From NCBI GenBank assembly GCA_949295035.1, contig CASFJO010000059.1:1-64000 (forward strand): a DNA stretch of 64,000 bases, written 5' to 3'. The DNA is from an uncultured Gemmiger sp. (GTDB lineage: Bacteria; Bacillota; Clostridia; Oscillospirales; Ruminococcaceae). The notes beneath the pieces are model-generated. The model made no database searches. It saw only the letters and a list, made by a program, of their open reading frames with translations, and was not told the DNA's origin. The position numbers were made by a program, and so were the translations under genes. This document shows positions 1 through 7,397 of the stretch, piece by piece (the first letter of the stretch is position 1; each line of letters begins with the position of its first letter).

Positions 1-15
1 AATGCGTAACAGGCT

Positions 16-251
16 GCAAGTGCGCCTTATTACCCGCACTCTTGCGTTTCATGTAGGCTAACTCTTTAAGCCCATGCGGGGAGCGTGTACCCCTTTCCAC
101 GCTTCCCGCTATGGGCTGTTTGTCGTTCCGTAAAAGCATATCGGAAACGGTATGCTTTTACAGGCTGATAAAGTCTTTATCGTTCCTTGACAAAGAAAGC
201 ACGGCGGGAGGCCTCCGGCGCAGTATAAGGCAGACGGATACGATCTGTCTG
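16..251. ncRNA. candidate structured RNA in the integrative-element tail
   Basis: No convincing gene lies here, but strong hairpins follow one another. Positions 16-24 pair with 35-45. Positions 69-87 pair with 98-117 in a stem of about 19 bp with one bulged base at 110. Positions 130-143 pair with 148-161 in a 14-bp stem closed by a GAAA tetraloop. Positions 231-238 pair with 244-251. This density is hard to reconcile with coding and fits either a folded RNA or protein-binding inverted repeats near the element end. The strand cannot be decided from hairpins alone. No group II intron domain V or known riboswitch core was recognised. The RNA reading is inference. Confidence 0.35.
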
Positions 252-657
252 CGTCGAGCCGGTCGGCCGGTGCGCCATGACCCTGTTGCAAGTCCGCAGG
301 ACGGGACCCCTACCAAACAGGAGAGCGACGAACACCAGGCCGCAAAACAGGTGTGGCAGCCTGTGGGCGAGGACGCGCAGGCAGGATAATGAGACTCCCG
401 CGTTGAACGCCCTCAAAGCATTGCGCGGCGCACCCATCAGCATGGGCCGGGGTGAGATTCCCGTGGAGCTGCGGCCAGCAGCCATTCGTTTTCTGCCTCT
501 TTCATTTTTGGATAAAGCCTGTTGTTTTTCGTTTACGGATAATTCGTAAACTTTTCGATTAGCAGCAGACAAACACAAAACGGCGCGGTAAAATGAGAAT
601 GGGTAAATTATGAGCCATTCTTATTCGTGCCGTTTCTGATTTAGAAAGGGGGCTGCC
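252..657. other. non-coding stretch before the excisionase gene
   Basis: Nothing here looks like a conserved gene. Small open frames exist on both strands but lack a good ribosome binding site and recognisable protein features. Further short stems are visible: 292-295 with 299-302, and 433-437 with 442-446. The region could continue the structured element to its left or serve as the long leader of the excisionase gene. From about 480 onward the sequence becomes A+T-richer, which suits a promoter for xis, but I could not fix a clear -35/-10 pair. Confidence 0.4.
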
Positions 658-864
658 ATGTCGCAAGCATGGAACGGTACGAAGAAGGAGTCCCCAGAGA
701 GAAGAACCTATACGGTTGAGGACATTGCCCATATCCTGGGCATTGGCCGGACTTCCGCATATCTTCTCGTAAAGGAAGGACACTTCAAAATCGTACGAAT
801 TGGTAACGCCATACGAATTTCCAAGCGGTCATTCGATGAGTGGCTGGAGTCACTTGACCTATGA
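658..864 (+). CDS. xis: excisionase-type helix-turn-helix DNA-binding protein
   Basis: A 68-residue protein with a winged-helix/MerR-like fold typical of conjugative-transposon excisionases. Residues 18-45 contain the pattern Y-T-V-E-D-I-A-H-I-L-G-I-G-R-T-S-A-Y, a helix-turn-helix, followed by a basic wing with R-I-G-N-A-I-R-I and an aromatic F-D-E-W-L end. It would bend DNA at the element ends and steer the integrase toward excision. It starts at ATG 658 behind a GAAAGGGGG ribosome binding site and sits 21 bp upstream of the integrase gene, the usual xis-int order at the end of Tn916/Tn1549-type elements. Identification rests on length, motif and neighbour. Confidence 0.8.
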   Translation: MSQAWNGTKKESPERRTYTVEDIAHILGIGRTSAYLLVKEGHFKIVRIGNAIRISKRSFDEWLESLDL

Positions 865-885
865 CATCAGAAAGGAAGTATCGTT

Positions 886-2280
886 ATGGCATCGATCATC
901 AAAAGAAAAAAGAACTATTCCATTGTTTACAATTACACGGACGAGAACGGTGAGACCCGGCAGAAGTGGGAGACCCGAACCTCCTACCAGGACGCTTTGA
1001 AGCGCAAGGCGGAGGTGGAGAACCAGCAGTACACTGGAACCTTTCTCCCTCCCAGCAATCAGACCATTGCGGAGTTTCTTTTGGACTTTGTTTCTCTCTA
1101 TGGGGAAAAGAAGTGGGGCGTGTCAATGTACGACAGCCAAAACTCTCTGATTGCCAACTACATCAACCCCATCATCGGGGATCTGAAAGTGCAGGAGGTC
1201 ACCCCGCGAGTGGTGGACAAGTACATCCAGACTTTGCAGAAAACCCCTGCGGTGCATACCAGGACCCATCACGCAAAGACGGAATTTGTGACCAATTCCA
1301 CTATTGAGAAGATCATCAAACTTCTGCGCTGCGCGTTCAAGCAGGCGGTGCGGTGGGAACTGATCTCCAAGAACCCTTTTGAAAACGTGATCCTGCCCAA
1401 GACGGAGTATAAGAAGCGGGACATCTGGACCGCTGATATGATCCGCACCGCTCTGGACCAGTGTACGGACAGCAAGCTCTATGTGGCCATGAACCTGTCC
1501 TTTGCCTGCTCTTTGCGGATGGGCGAGATCCTGGGGCTGACCTGGAACAATGTCCATATCTCCGACGAGGATATTGCCGATGACAACGCCTATGTCTATA
1601 TCGACAAGGAGCTGACGCGGGCCTCCAAACGGGCCATTGAGATGCTGGGGCAGAAGGACGTCTACCATGTGTTCACGCCTCTGTTCCCTAACACCAGCAC
1701 CAGAGTCATCCTGAAAAAACCCAAGACGGATTCCAGTATCCGCAAGGTATGGCTGCCCAAGACCCTGGCTTACATCTTGCGGGAATGGAAAAAAGCCCAG
1801 GATGAGCTTCGGTCGTTTCTCGGTGACGAGTACCAAGACTTCGATCTGGTGGTGGCGCTGCCCAACGGCCGGCCCTGTGAGGATCGTATCATCCTGAAGG
1901 AGTTTGAGAAGCTGCGGGAAAAGGCGGGGCTGCCCAGAGTGGTCTTTCATTCCCTCCGTCATTCCAGTACCACCTACAAGCTGAAACTGAACCACGGCGA
2001 CCTGAAGGCCACCCAGGGCGACACGGGCCATGCGGAGATCGACATGATTACCAGCGTGTATGCCCACATCCTGGACGAGGACCGCAAGATCAACGCCCAG
2101 AAGTTTGAGAGCGCCTTCTATGCCAATCCCAATCTTCGGGAGGTCCATCCCCCGGAAGAACCCAGGGAACAAGCTCCCGCCACATTGGATCTGGAGGCTC
2201 TGGTGGAGCAGCTTCGGCAGTCGCCGGAACTGGCAAATACCCTGGCCGCACTGCTCTCGGCGGCACCCGGCGGCAGGTGA
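886..2280 (+). CDS. int: tyrosine recombinase (integrase) of an integrative element
   Basis: A 464-residue site-specific recombinase that would insert and excise the element. The N-terminus (about 1-55) resembles the arm-site binding domain of Tn916-like integrases, residues about 65-170 the SAM-like core-binding domain, and about 185-400 the catalytic domain. Catalytic residues are visible: R211 in S-L-R-M-G-E, H355 and R358 in F-H-S-L-R-H, H382 in T-G-H, and the nucleophile Y392 in S-V-Y-A-H. The tail after 405 is Pro/Glu/Leu-rich and not needed for catalysis. The start is ATG 886 after an AAAGGAAG site. The gene ends 190 bp from a tRNA-Arg gene whose anticodon core recurs three more times, marking the likely attachment region. 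It appears intact. Confidence 0.93.
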   Translation: MASIIKRKKNYSIVYNYTDENGETRQKWETRTSYQDALKRKAEVENQQYTGTFLPPSNQTIAEFLLDFVSLYGEKKWGVSMYDSQNSLIANYINPIIGDLKVQEVTPRVVDKYIQTLQKTPAVHTRTHHAKTEFVTNSTIEKIIKLLRCAFKQAVRWELISKNPFENVILPKTEYKKRDIWTADMIRTALDQCTDSKLYVAMNLSFACSLRMGEILGLTWNNVHISDEDIADDNAYVYIDKELTRASKRAIEMLGQKDVYHVFTPLFPNTSTRVILKKPKTDSSIRKVWLPKTLAYILREWKKAQDELRSFLGDEYQDFDLVVALPNGRPCEDRIILKEFEKLREKAGLPRVVFHSLRHSSTTYKLKLNHGDLKATQGDTGHAEIDMITSVYAHILDEDRKINAQKFESAFYANPNLREVHPPEEPREQAPATLDLEALVEQLRQSPELANTLAALLSAAPGGR

Positions 2281-2299
2281 GTCCGAAAAATCCAATTAG

Positions 2300-2330
2300 C
2301 ACGGCTGCGATTTTTCTTAGCAGAGCCGTG
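2300..2330. other. hairpin after the integrase gene
   Basis: An inverted repeat, about 7 bp (2300-2306 with 2324-2330), lies 20 bp after the integrase stop. It has no clear T-run on either side, so it is at best a weak terminator or part of the element end. Confidence 0.35.
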
Positions 2331-2419
2331 GAAACCGTTCGATTCTTCTTAGCTGGATATACATTGCAGCGCATAAAATCCTCCCGGTCTCAAACGAGCG
2401 GCGGGCCGGGAGAAGTAAA

Positions 2420-2459
2420 ATAAAAAACGCTGCAAACCGGCGAAAAACGGCTTGCAGCG
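2420..2459 (-). terminator. terminator of the tRNA-Arg gene
   Basis: Read on the minus strand, a 12-bp stem with one mismatch (2448-2459 with 2428-2439, loop about 8 nt) is followed by a T-rich run at 2427-2420. It begins 11 bp beyond the tRNA 3' end and is a good intrinsic terminator for that gene. It lies on the integrase side, so it probably came with the element. Confidence 0.65.
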
Positions 2460-2470
2460 GAGCTTTTGGC

Positions 2471-2543
2471 GTCCCAGACACGACTCGAACGTGCGACCCC
2501 GGGCTTAGGAGGCTCGTGCTCTATCCAACTGAGCTACTGGGAC
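2471..2543 (-). tRNA. tRNA-Arg, anticodon CCU
   Basis: A complete 73-nt cloverleaf on the minus strand. The acceptor stem GTCCCAG/CTGGGAC is perfect, the D arm is GCTC..GAGC, the anticodon loop is CTCCTAA (anticodon CCU, codon AGG), and the T loop is TTCGAGT. CCA is not encoded. The third pair of the anticodon stem is an A-C mismatch (A29 against C41), and one T-stem pair is G-U. The anticodon-loop core is repeated at 2597, 2698 and 2799, so this gene looks like the integrase target, with its 3' half possibly supplied by the element. A usable tRNA is likely, but the mismatch makes that less than certain. Confidence 0.85.
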
Positions 2544-2566
2544 ATATATCAAAAATATTCAATTTT

Positions 2567-2636
2567 CCCGCCCAAACGGATTCGAACGAACTGCCGCTTA
2601 GGAGGCGAACGCTCTATCCTGCTGAGCTACAGAGAC
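2567..2636 (-). pseudogene. chimeric, probably dead tRNA-Arg(CCU) remnant
   Basis: The minus strand carries a perfect tRNA-Arg 5' half (2636-2597: acceptor strand GTCTCTG, D arm, anticodon loop CTCCTAA) joined at the anticodon loop to a 3' half from a different tRNA that ends in GGGCGGG. The two acceptor strands cannot pair, the outer anticodon-stem pairs mismatch (TTCGC against GCGGC), and the T stem is defective. This is what recombination between two tRNA genes within the anticodon loop would leave. It should not be counted as a working tRNA. Confidence 0.7.
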
Positions 2637-2810
2637 TTATATGAAATTGAATTGGTAACTATCACTTTTGGCTTCGAGTTGATTGGTTGAGCACAACCTT
2701 AGGAGGCGAACGCTCTATCCTGCTGAGCTACAGAGACTTATATGAAATTGAATTGGTAACTATCACTTTTGGCTTCGAGTTGATTGGTTGAACACAACCT
2801 TAGGAGGCGA
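2597..2810. repeat. tandem 101-bp repeats built on the tRNA-Arg core (attachment-site array)
   Basis: Two direct copies of a 101-bp unit, 2597-2697 and 2698-2798, are followed by a 12-bp partial third copy (2799-2810). Each unit starts with CTTAGGAGGC, the complement of the anticodon loop. It then carries the 40-nt 5' half of a tRNA-Arg gene and about 60 bp of its upstream flank. From 2606 on the copies are nearly identical; the last flank has A for G at 2791. The first tRNA-Arg contributes the same core at 2504. The simplest reading is successive integrations, excisions or unequal exchange at one attachment core. It is not a CRISPR array. Confidence 0.75.
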
Positions 2811-2838
2811 GTACCGGACGGCTTTTTCAGAAAAAGAA

Positions 2839-2867
2839 TTGCAAAGCGCGGCGATTTTTGGCATAAT
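2839..2867 (+). promoter_or_regulatory. promoter of the xanthine phosphoribosyltransferase gene
   Basis: TTGCAA (2839-2844) and CATAAT (2862-2867) are spaced by 17 bp, with transcription expected about 30 bp before the ATG. The promoter begins just right of the last attachment core, so it belongs to the undisturbed chromosome. No purine riboswitch fold was seen between it and the gene. Confidence 0.6.
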
Positions 2868-2903
2868 AGGTCTAATCAAATTCTGTAAAAGTGAGGCGTC
2901 GGT

Positions 2904-3482
2904 ATGGAATTGCTGGAACAGCGCATCCGGGAGCAGGGTCAGGTCCGCCCCGGCAACATCCTCAAGGTGGATTGTTTCTTGAACCATCAGCTGGATGTGG
3001 AACTTCTGGACGAGATCGGCAAGGAGTTCTATCGCCTGTATAAAGACGAGGGGATCACCAAGATCCTGACCATTGAGGCGTCCGGTATCGCCATTGCCTG
3101 CATGACCGCCCGGTACTTCCGGGTGCCGGTGGTCTTTGCCAAAAAGGCCAAGAGCAAGAATCTGGACGGAGAGGTGTTCACCTCGGTGGTGCATTCCTAC
3201 ACCTACGGCCGGGATTACGACATCACTCTGGCCCGCAAATTCCTCGGCCCCGGGGACAAGGTGCTGATCGTGGATGATTTTCTGGCGGTGGGCAAGGCGA
3301 TGAACGGTCTGCTGGATATCTGCAAGCAGGCGGGCGCTCAGGTAGGCGGGATCGGTATTGCCATCGAAAAGGGCTTTCAGCCTGGCGGCGCGGCGCTGCG
3401 GGCGGCGGGTTACCGTCTGACCAGTCTGGCGATCGTGGACCGCATGAACGATGACGGCACGCTGGAGTTCCGCCCGCAGTAA
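2904..3482 (+). CDS. xpt: xanthine phosphoribosyltransferase
   Basis: A 192-residue cytosolic purine-salvage enzyme that joins xanthine to PRPP, giving XMP. The PRPP-binding loop is V-L-I-V-D-D-F-L-A-V-G-K-A at residues 120-132. The N-terminal Q-V-R-P-G-N-I-L-K-V-D pattern and E-A-S-G-I-A-I segment are characteristic of Xpt rather than of adenine phosphoribosyltransferase, and the length is usual. ATG 2904 follows a GTGAGG site. The gene is monocistronic: a promoter 40 bp upstream and a strong bidirectional terminator right after it. In many Bacillota xpt has a purine riboswitch; the leader here is too short and shows no such fold. The attachment-site array ends less than 100 bp upstream, but the coding sequence is untouched. 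Confidence 0.95.
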   Translation: MELLEQRIREQGQVRPGNILKVDCFLNHQLDVELLDEIGKEFYRLYKDEGITKILTIEASGIAIACMTARYFRVPVVFAKKAKSKNLDGEVFTSVVHSYTYGRDYDITLARKFLGPGDKVLIVDDFLAVGKAMNGLLDICKQAGAQVGGIGIAIEKGFQPGGAALRAAGYRLTSLAIVDRMNDDGTLEFRPQ

Positions 3483-3487
3483 TATAT

Positions 3488-3526
3488 AAAAGGAAGGAGC
3501 GTCCCGGCGGGACGCTCCTTCCTTTT
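3488..3526. terminator. bidirectional terminator between xpt and the TrpR-like gene
   Basis: A perfect 18-bp stem (3488-3505 with 3509-3526, 3-nt loop) has A-runs on the left and T-runs on the right. It can terminate both converging transcripts. Confidence 0.9.
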
Positions 3527-3534
3527 ATATCCGG

Positions 3535-3855
3535 TCATTCCCGGTCCGGTCCGGCCGCATCGGCGCTGCCCGTCCGCTTCAGCATCAACTCATAGCCGCC
3601 GGCGCCATATTGGATACAGCGGTTGATCCGGCTGATGGTGGCGGTGCTGATCTCCACACTGCGCACGATCTGTTCGTAGGTCTTGCCGTCCAGCAGCATC
3701 CGGGCGGCCTTCAGCCGTTGGGCCATGTCGCCCAATTCCTTTACTGTACACAGATCCTCAAAAAACATATAGCATTCATCCACGCTGCGCAGAGCCAAAA
3801 TCGTTTCAAACAGCTTGTCCGTCGTGGGATTGCGCAGCCGGTCGTTTGCCGCCAT
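3535..3855 (-). CDS. YerC/YecD-type TrpR-like DNA-binding protein
   Basis: A 106-residue protein of the TrpR-related YerC/YecD family. Residues 20-60 form the helical core (E-D-L-C-T-V-K-E-L-G-D-M-A-Q-R) and residues about 58-80 the helix-turn-helix with T-Y-E-Q-I-V..I-S-T-A-T-I-S-R-I-N-R. In the true Trp repressor this region binds the operator; the ligand and target of YerC-type proteins are not well established, so I give no pathway. ATG 3855 has a GAGAGGCG site upstream. It is transcribed alone, converging on xpt. The last 15 residues are an unstructured acidic tail. Confidence 0.85.
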   Translation of the reverse strand: MAANDRLRNPTTDKLFETILALRSVDECYMFFEDLCTVKELGDMAQRLKAARMLLDGKTYEQIVRSVEISTATISRINRCIQYGAGGYELMLKRTGSADAAGPDRE

Positions 3856-4046
3856 GGGGGTCGCCTCTCTTTCTTGTTGCGCACTTTAATCAGCTACAAT
3901 GGTAGCATACAACCCGATAAAAAGCAACCGCCTTTTGGCAGGTTTTGCGGGAGTTGTGAAGATTCTGCCAAGAAATTATGAGCAAATTTTGTACAAGTTC
4001 TCCACAAAAACGGCGGAACAGATAAAAACTATGTGAGAATGATCTA

Positions 4047-4076
4047 TTGCCATGGCCCGCTTTTCAGAAGTATAAT
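4047..4076 (+). promoter_or_regulatory. likely promoter of the liv operon
   Basis: TTGCCA (4047-4052) and a perfect TATAAT (4071-4076) are separated by 18 bp, leaving a leader of about 60 nt before livK. The remaining 190 bp back to the TrpR-like gene show no gene and no obvious riboswitch. Confidence 0.55.
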
Positions 4077-4141
4077 TTAGAGTATCATAGTGAGAAAGTG
4101 TTGAAACCGCTTTTTCGTATGAAGAATCAGGAGGGAAAGAT

Positions 4142-5317
4142 ATGAAAAAGATCTTGTGCTTTGTGCTTGCAGCCGCTATGGCGCTGAGCCTGGCCGCCTG
4201 CGGAAACGGCTCCGGCGGGCAGGGTGCTTCCGGCGGCAACACCATCAAGGTGGGCATCATCGCCAACACCACCGGCGACTCGTCCCAGTACGGCATTGCC
4301 GTCAGCCAGGGTGCCAAGCTGTATATCAAGCAGCTGAATGAAGAGGGCGGCATCAACGGCAAACAGATCGAGATCGTGGAGTATGACGACAAGGGCGCCA
4401 CCGCCGACGCCGTCAACGCCTACGAGCGTCTCAAGAGCGACGGGGTCACCGCCGTGATCGGCGCGGTGCTGACCAACACCACCGTGGCCGTGGCGGACAA
4501 GACCTATGAGGACAACATGCCCCAGATCACCGCTTCCGCCACCGCGGCCAGCGTGACCGTGCTGGACCCCACCGATGCGAACAGCGACATTCGCACCAAC
4601 GTGTTCCGCGCCTGCTTCATCGACCCGTTCCAGGGCGAGAAGATGGCCGAGTACGCCCAGAAGCTGGGCGCTGCCAAGTGCGCGGTGCTGTATGACAGCG
4701 GCAACGACTACGCCAAGGGCGTGGGCGACGCTTTCGCCGCCAAGTGCGCCGAGCTGGGCATCGAGTGCACCGTGGAAGGCTATGCCACCGGCGACAAGGA
4801 CTTCAAGGCGCAGCTGACCAACATCCAGGCCTTCGGTGCTGAGTACATCATGTGCCCCAACTACCTGGAGGACGTGGGCCTGATCGTGACCCAGGCCCGT
4901 CAGCAGGGCATTACCGCCGGGTTCCTGGGCGGTGACGGCTGGTCCGGCGTGAGCGCCTACGCTTCCGCCGAGGATCTGGAGGGCTCTTACTTCTGCTCCG
5001 GCTACGCGCTGGGCTCCAACAAGGAGTTTGAGGATGCCTATGCCGCCGAGTACGGCGAGGCGCCCAAGCAGATGTTCGAGGCTCTGGGCTACGACGCCGC
5101 GCTGCTGATGTGCAACGCCCTCAAGGGCGCGGAGGAGCAGGGCCTGGAGGCCGGCACCGACGAGTACAAGCAGGCCGTGATCGACGCGATGAAGGCCACC
5201 GACGGCCTGGAGGGCGTCACCGGCAGCTTCAGCTTCGATGACCAGAACAATCCCATCAAGTCCGCTTCCATCCTGCAGATCCAGGGTGGTCAGGAAGTCT
5301 TTATCGAGAACTTCTGA
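4142..5317 (+). CDS. livK: branched-chain amino acid ABC transporter, substrate-binding lipoprotein
   Basis: A 391-residue extracellular receptor of the Leu/Ile/Val-binding family (periplasmic-binding fold type I). The first 19 residues are a lipoprotein signal ending in L-A-A-C, so C20 would be lipidated and anchor the protein outside the membrane. The mature part opens with I-K-V-G-I-I-A-N-T-T-G and contains the family pattern G-K-Q-I-E-I-V-E-Y-D-D-K-G. ATG 4142 follows AGGAGGG. First gene of livKHMGF, separated from livH by a hairpin that should raise its expression above the permease genes. Substrate assignment is by family and operon; related proteins can take other amino acids or amides. 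Confidence 0.93.
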   Translation: MKKILCFVLAAAMALSLAACGNGSGGQGASGGNTIKVGIIANTTGDSSQYGIAVSQGAKLYIKQLNEEGGINGKQIEIVEYDDKGATADAVNAYERLKSDGVTAVIGAVLTNTTVAVADKTYEDNMPQITASATAASVTVLDPTDANSDIRTNVFRACFIDPFQGEKMAEYAQKLGAAKCAVLYDSGNDYAKGVGDAFAAKCAELGIECTVEGYATGDKDFKAQLTNIQAFGAEYIMCPNYLEDVGLIVTQARQQGITAGFLGGDGWSGVSAYASAEDLEGSYFCSGYALGSNKEFEDAYAAEYGEAPKQMFEALGYDAALLMCNALKGAEEQGLEAGTDEYKQAVIDAMKATDGLEGVTGSFSFDDQNNPIKSASILQIQGGQEVFIENF

Positions 5318-5344
5318 TCGAGGTTTTCTGCAAGGCATACGATC

Positions 5345-5385
5345 GTGCAGGGGAGAGGGGCGACCCTCCCCCCTGTACGCTTTTT
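5345..5385 (+). terminator. intra-operon partial terminator between livK and livH
   Basis: A 15-bp stem with one A-C mismatch (5345-5359 with 5364-5378, loop GCGA) is followed by TTTTT at 5381-5385. Its place after the binding-protein gene suggests partial termination, giving more binding protein than membrane subunits. Confidence 0.75.
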
Positions 5386-5449
5386 GGTATCTTGCCGCCG
5401 CCGCGGCAGCGTTGTCATCTTTATCTGAACCGGAAAGGATCTGACCGCT

Positions 5450-6334
5450 ATGTCACTGATCTCGCAAATCATCAGCCAGCTGGTCAACGGGTTGCAGTCC
5501 GGCTCCATCTACGCCCTGGTCGCGCTGGGGTACAGTATGGTGTACGGCATCATCCTGTTGCTGAACTTCGCCCATGGCGACATCATTATGGTCGGCGCGT
5601 ACGTGGTGTTCTACGCTATGACCAGCTTCAGCCTCCACCCGCTGGCGGCGGTGCTGCTGGCCGTCATCGCCTGTACCCTGCTGGGTACCTTGATCGAGAA
5701 GGTCGCGTATACGCCGCTGCGCTCGGCCCCGCGTCTGTCCCTGCTGATCACCGCCATCGGCGTATCCTTTCTGCTGGAGAACGGCGCGCAGCTGGTTTTC
5801 GGCGCAGGCGCCAAGAACGTACCTACTTTTATCGACGGCGGCATCCAGGTAGGCGGCGTATATCTGGGATTTGTGTCGGTGGTAACCATCCTGGTGTCGG
5901 TGGCTTCCATGATCGCCCTGACCTTCCTGGTCCAGAAAACCAAGCTGGGCAAAGCCATGCGGGCCGTGTCGGAGGATATGGGCGCCGCCCAGCTCATGGG
6001 CATCAGCCTGAACCGTACCATTTCCTTTACCTTTGCGGTGGGTTCGGCCCTGGCCGGCATCGGCTCGGTGCTGTACGTGTCCGCCTATCCCCAGGCAAGC
6101 CCCACCATGGGCTCCATGCTGGGGCTGAAAGCCTTTGTGGCGGCGGTGCTGGGCGGCATCGGGTCCATTCCGGGCGCCATGATCGGCGGCTTTATGATCG
6201 GTCTGATCGAGGCGCTGGTCACCGCCGTGGGCCTGTCCACCTGGAAGGACGGCGTGGTGTTCGCGGTGCTGATCATCGTGCTGCTTGTGAAGCCCACCGG
6301 TATCCTGGGCCGCAAGATGACCGAGAAAGTGTAA
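5450..6334 (+). CDS. livH: branched-chain amino acid ABC transporter permease LivH
   Basis: A 294-residue membrane subunit. Hydrophobic segments alternate through the whole length, consistent with about eight membrane passes. Family patterns seen are L-V-N-G-L-Q-S-G-S-I-Y-A-L-V-A-L-G-Y at the N-terminus, N-F-A-H-G-D, and the cytoplasmic coupling loop near residues 170-190 (A-M-R-A-V-S-E-D). ATG 5450 follows GGAAAGGA. It pairs with LivM to form the channel driven by LivG and LivF. The gap to livM is 13 bp. Length is normal for the family. Confidence 0.94.
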   Translation: MSLISQIISQLVNGLQSGSIYALVALGYSMVYGIILLLNFAHGDIIMVGAYVVFYAMTSFSLHPLAAVLLAVIACTLLGTLIEKVAYTPLRSAPRLSLLITAIGVSFLLENGAQLVFGAGAKNVPTFIDGGIQVGGVYLGFVSVVTILVSVASMIALTFLVQKTKLGKAMRAVSEDMGAAQLMGISLNRTISFTFAVGSALAGIGSVLYVSAYPQASPTMGSMLGLKAFVAAVLGGIGSIPGAMIGGFMIGLIEALVTAVGLSTWKDGVVFAVLIIVLLVKPTGILGRKMTEKV

Positions 6335-6347
6335 GGGGGCTGGTAGT

Positions 6348-7397
6348 ATGATCGAAACACGCAAAACGATCCCCATGCCGGTCCGGTATCTGATCAATAC
6401 CGTGCTGGTGCTGGCGCTGTTCGGCCTGTTTGCCGGCCTGATCGAAGGCGGCCTGATCGACGGCTACAGTACCACCGTGCTGTCCCTGGCCGGCATCAAC
6501 ATCATCCTGGCCGTATCCCTGAATGTGGCCACCGGTTATCTGGGCCAGCTGCCGCTGGGTCATGCGGGCTTTATGGCGGTGGGCGCTTACACCGGCGGTA
6601 TTTTTCTGAAAGGGGTAAACGCCTCCGATCTGAACGGCCCGCTGTACGCGCTGGCCATTCTGGTGGCACTGGTTCTGTCCGGTGTGGTAGCCGCCATCTT
6701 CGGTGTGCTCATCGGCATCCCGGCCCTGCGTCTGCGGGGCGATTACCTGGCCATCATCACCCTGGGCTTTGGTGAGATCATCCGGGTCATTATCCAGAAT
6801 ATCGACGATGTGCTGGGCTTTGAGTTCACCGGCGGCATCTCCGGCCTCAAGCGCATCCCCTCCTTCACCAACTTTTATCTTGTTCTGGCCTGCGTGGCGG
6901 CCACCTGCCTGGTGATCCACATGGTCATGAAATCCCACCACGGGCGGGCCATTCTGGCCATCCGGGAAAACGAGATCGCCGCCGAATCCAGCGGCATCAA
7001 CACCACCTACTACAAGGTCATGGCCTTCTCGCTGTCGGCCTTCTTTGCCGGCGTGGCGGGCTGCCTGTACGCGGGCCACATCGGGTCTCTGGTGCCCAAG
7101 GATTTCGGCTTTATGAAATCCATCGAGATCCTGGTCAACGTGGTGCTGGGCGGCATGGGCTCCATGATCGGCTCCATCCTGTCCGCTTCGGTGCTGACCA
7201 TCCTGCCCGAGGCCCTGCGCGCGCTGGAGGACTACCGGATGGTGGCCTACTCGCTGGCGCTGATCGTGGTCATGATCTTCAAGCCCTCCGGCCTGATGGG
7301 CCAGTATGACTTCTCCATGAGCCGTATCCTGGAGAAGCTGATCAATCGGGGCGGCCCCAAGGCCGCGCCCAAAGCGAAAGGGGGCGAGGGCAAATGA
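6348..7397 (+). CDS. livM: branched-chain amino acid ABC transporter permease LivM
   Basis: A 349-residue second permease of the liv system. It has a short cytoplasmic N-terminus, then multiple hydrophobic spans, with the LivM pattern L-G-Q-L-P-L-G-H-A-G-F near residue 65 and a coupling loop A-I-R-E-N-E-I-A-A near residues 204-212. The C-terminus is a basic, Gly/Lys-rich tail (about 335-349) that faces the cytoplasm. Its stop codon overlaps the start of livG (ATGA), indicating coupled translation. Confidence 0.94.
   Translation: MIETRKTIPMPVRYLINTVLVLALFGLFAGLIEGGLIDGYSTTVLSLAGINIILAVSLNVATGYLGQLPLGHAGFMAVGAYTGGIFLKGVNASDLNGPLYALAILVALVLSGVVAAIFGVLIGIPALRLRGDYLAIITLGFGEIIRVIIQNIDDVLGFEFTGGISGLKRIPSFTNFYLVLACVAATCLVIHMVMKSHHGRAILAIRENEIAAESSGINTTYYKVMAFSLSAFFAGVAGCLYAGHIGSLVPKDFGFMKSIEILVNVVLGGMGSMIGSILSASVLTILPEALRALEDYRMVAYSLALIVVMIFKPSGLMGQYDFSMSRILEKLINRGGPKAAPKAKGGEGK

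Noticed and set aside
111..549. Small proteins in the element tail (92 and 90 codons, plus strand)
   Set aside because: They overlap each other in different frames, lack ribosome sites, and cross strong hairpins.
1..657. Group II intron fragment
   Set aside because: No domain V hairpin and no reverse transcriptase remains could be recognised.
2466..2690. Plus-strand open frame across the tRNA-Arg region
   Set aside because: It runs antisense through a tRNA and duplicated tRNA fragments; the repeated protein sequence is only the 101-bp repeat.
2597..2810. CRISPR array
   Set aside because: Repeats are 101 bp, directly abutting, without variable spacers, and contain tRNA sequence.
2811..2903. 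Purine riboswitch before xpt
   Set aside because: The leader after the promoter is only about 30 nt and shows no three-way junction elements.
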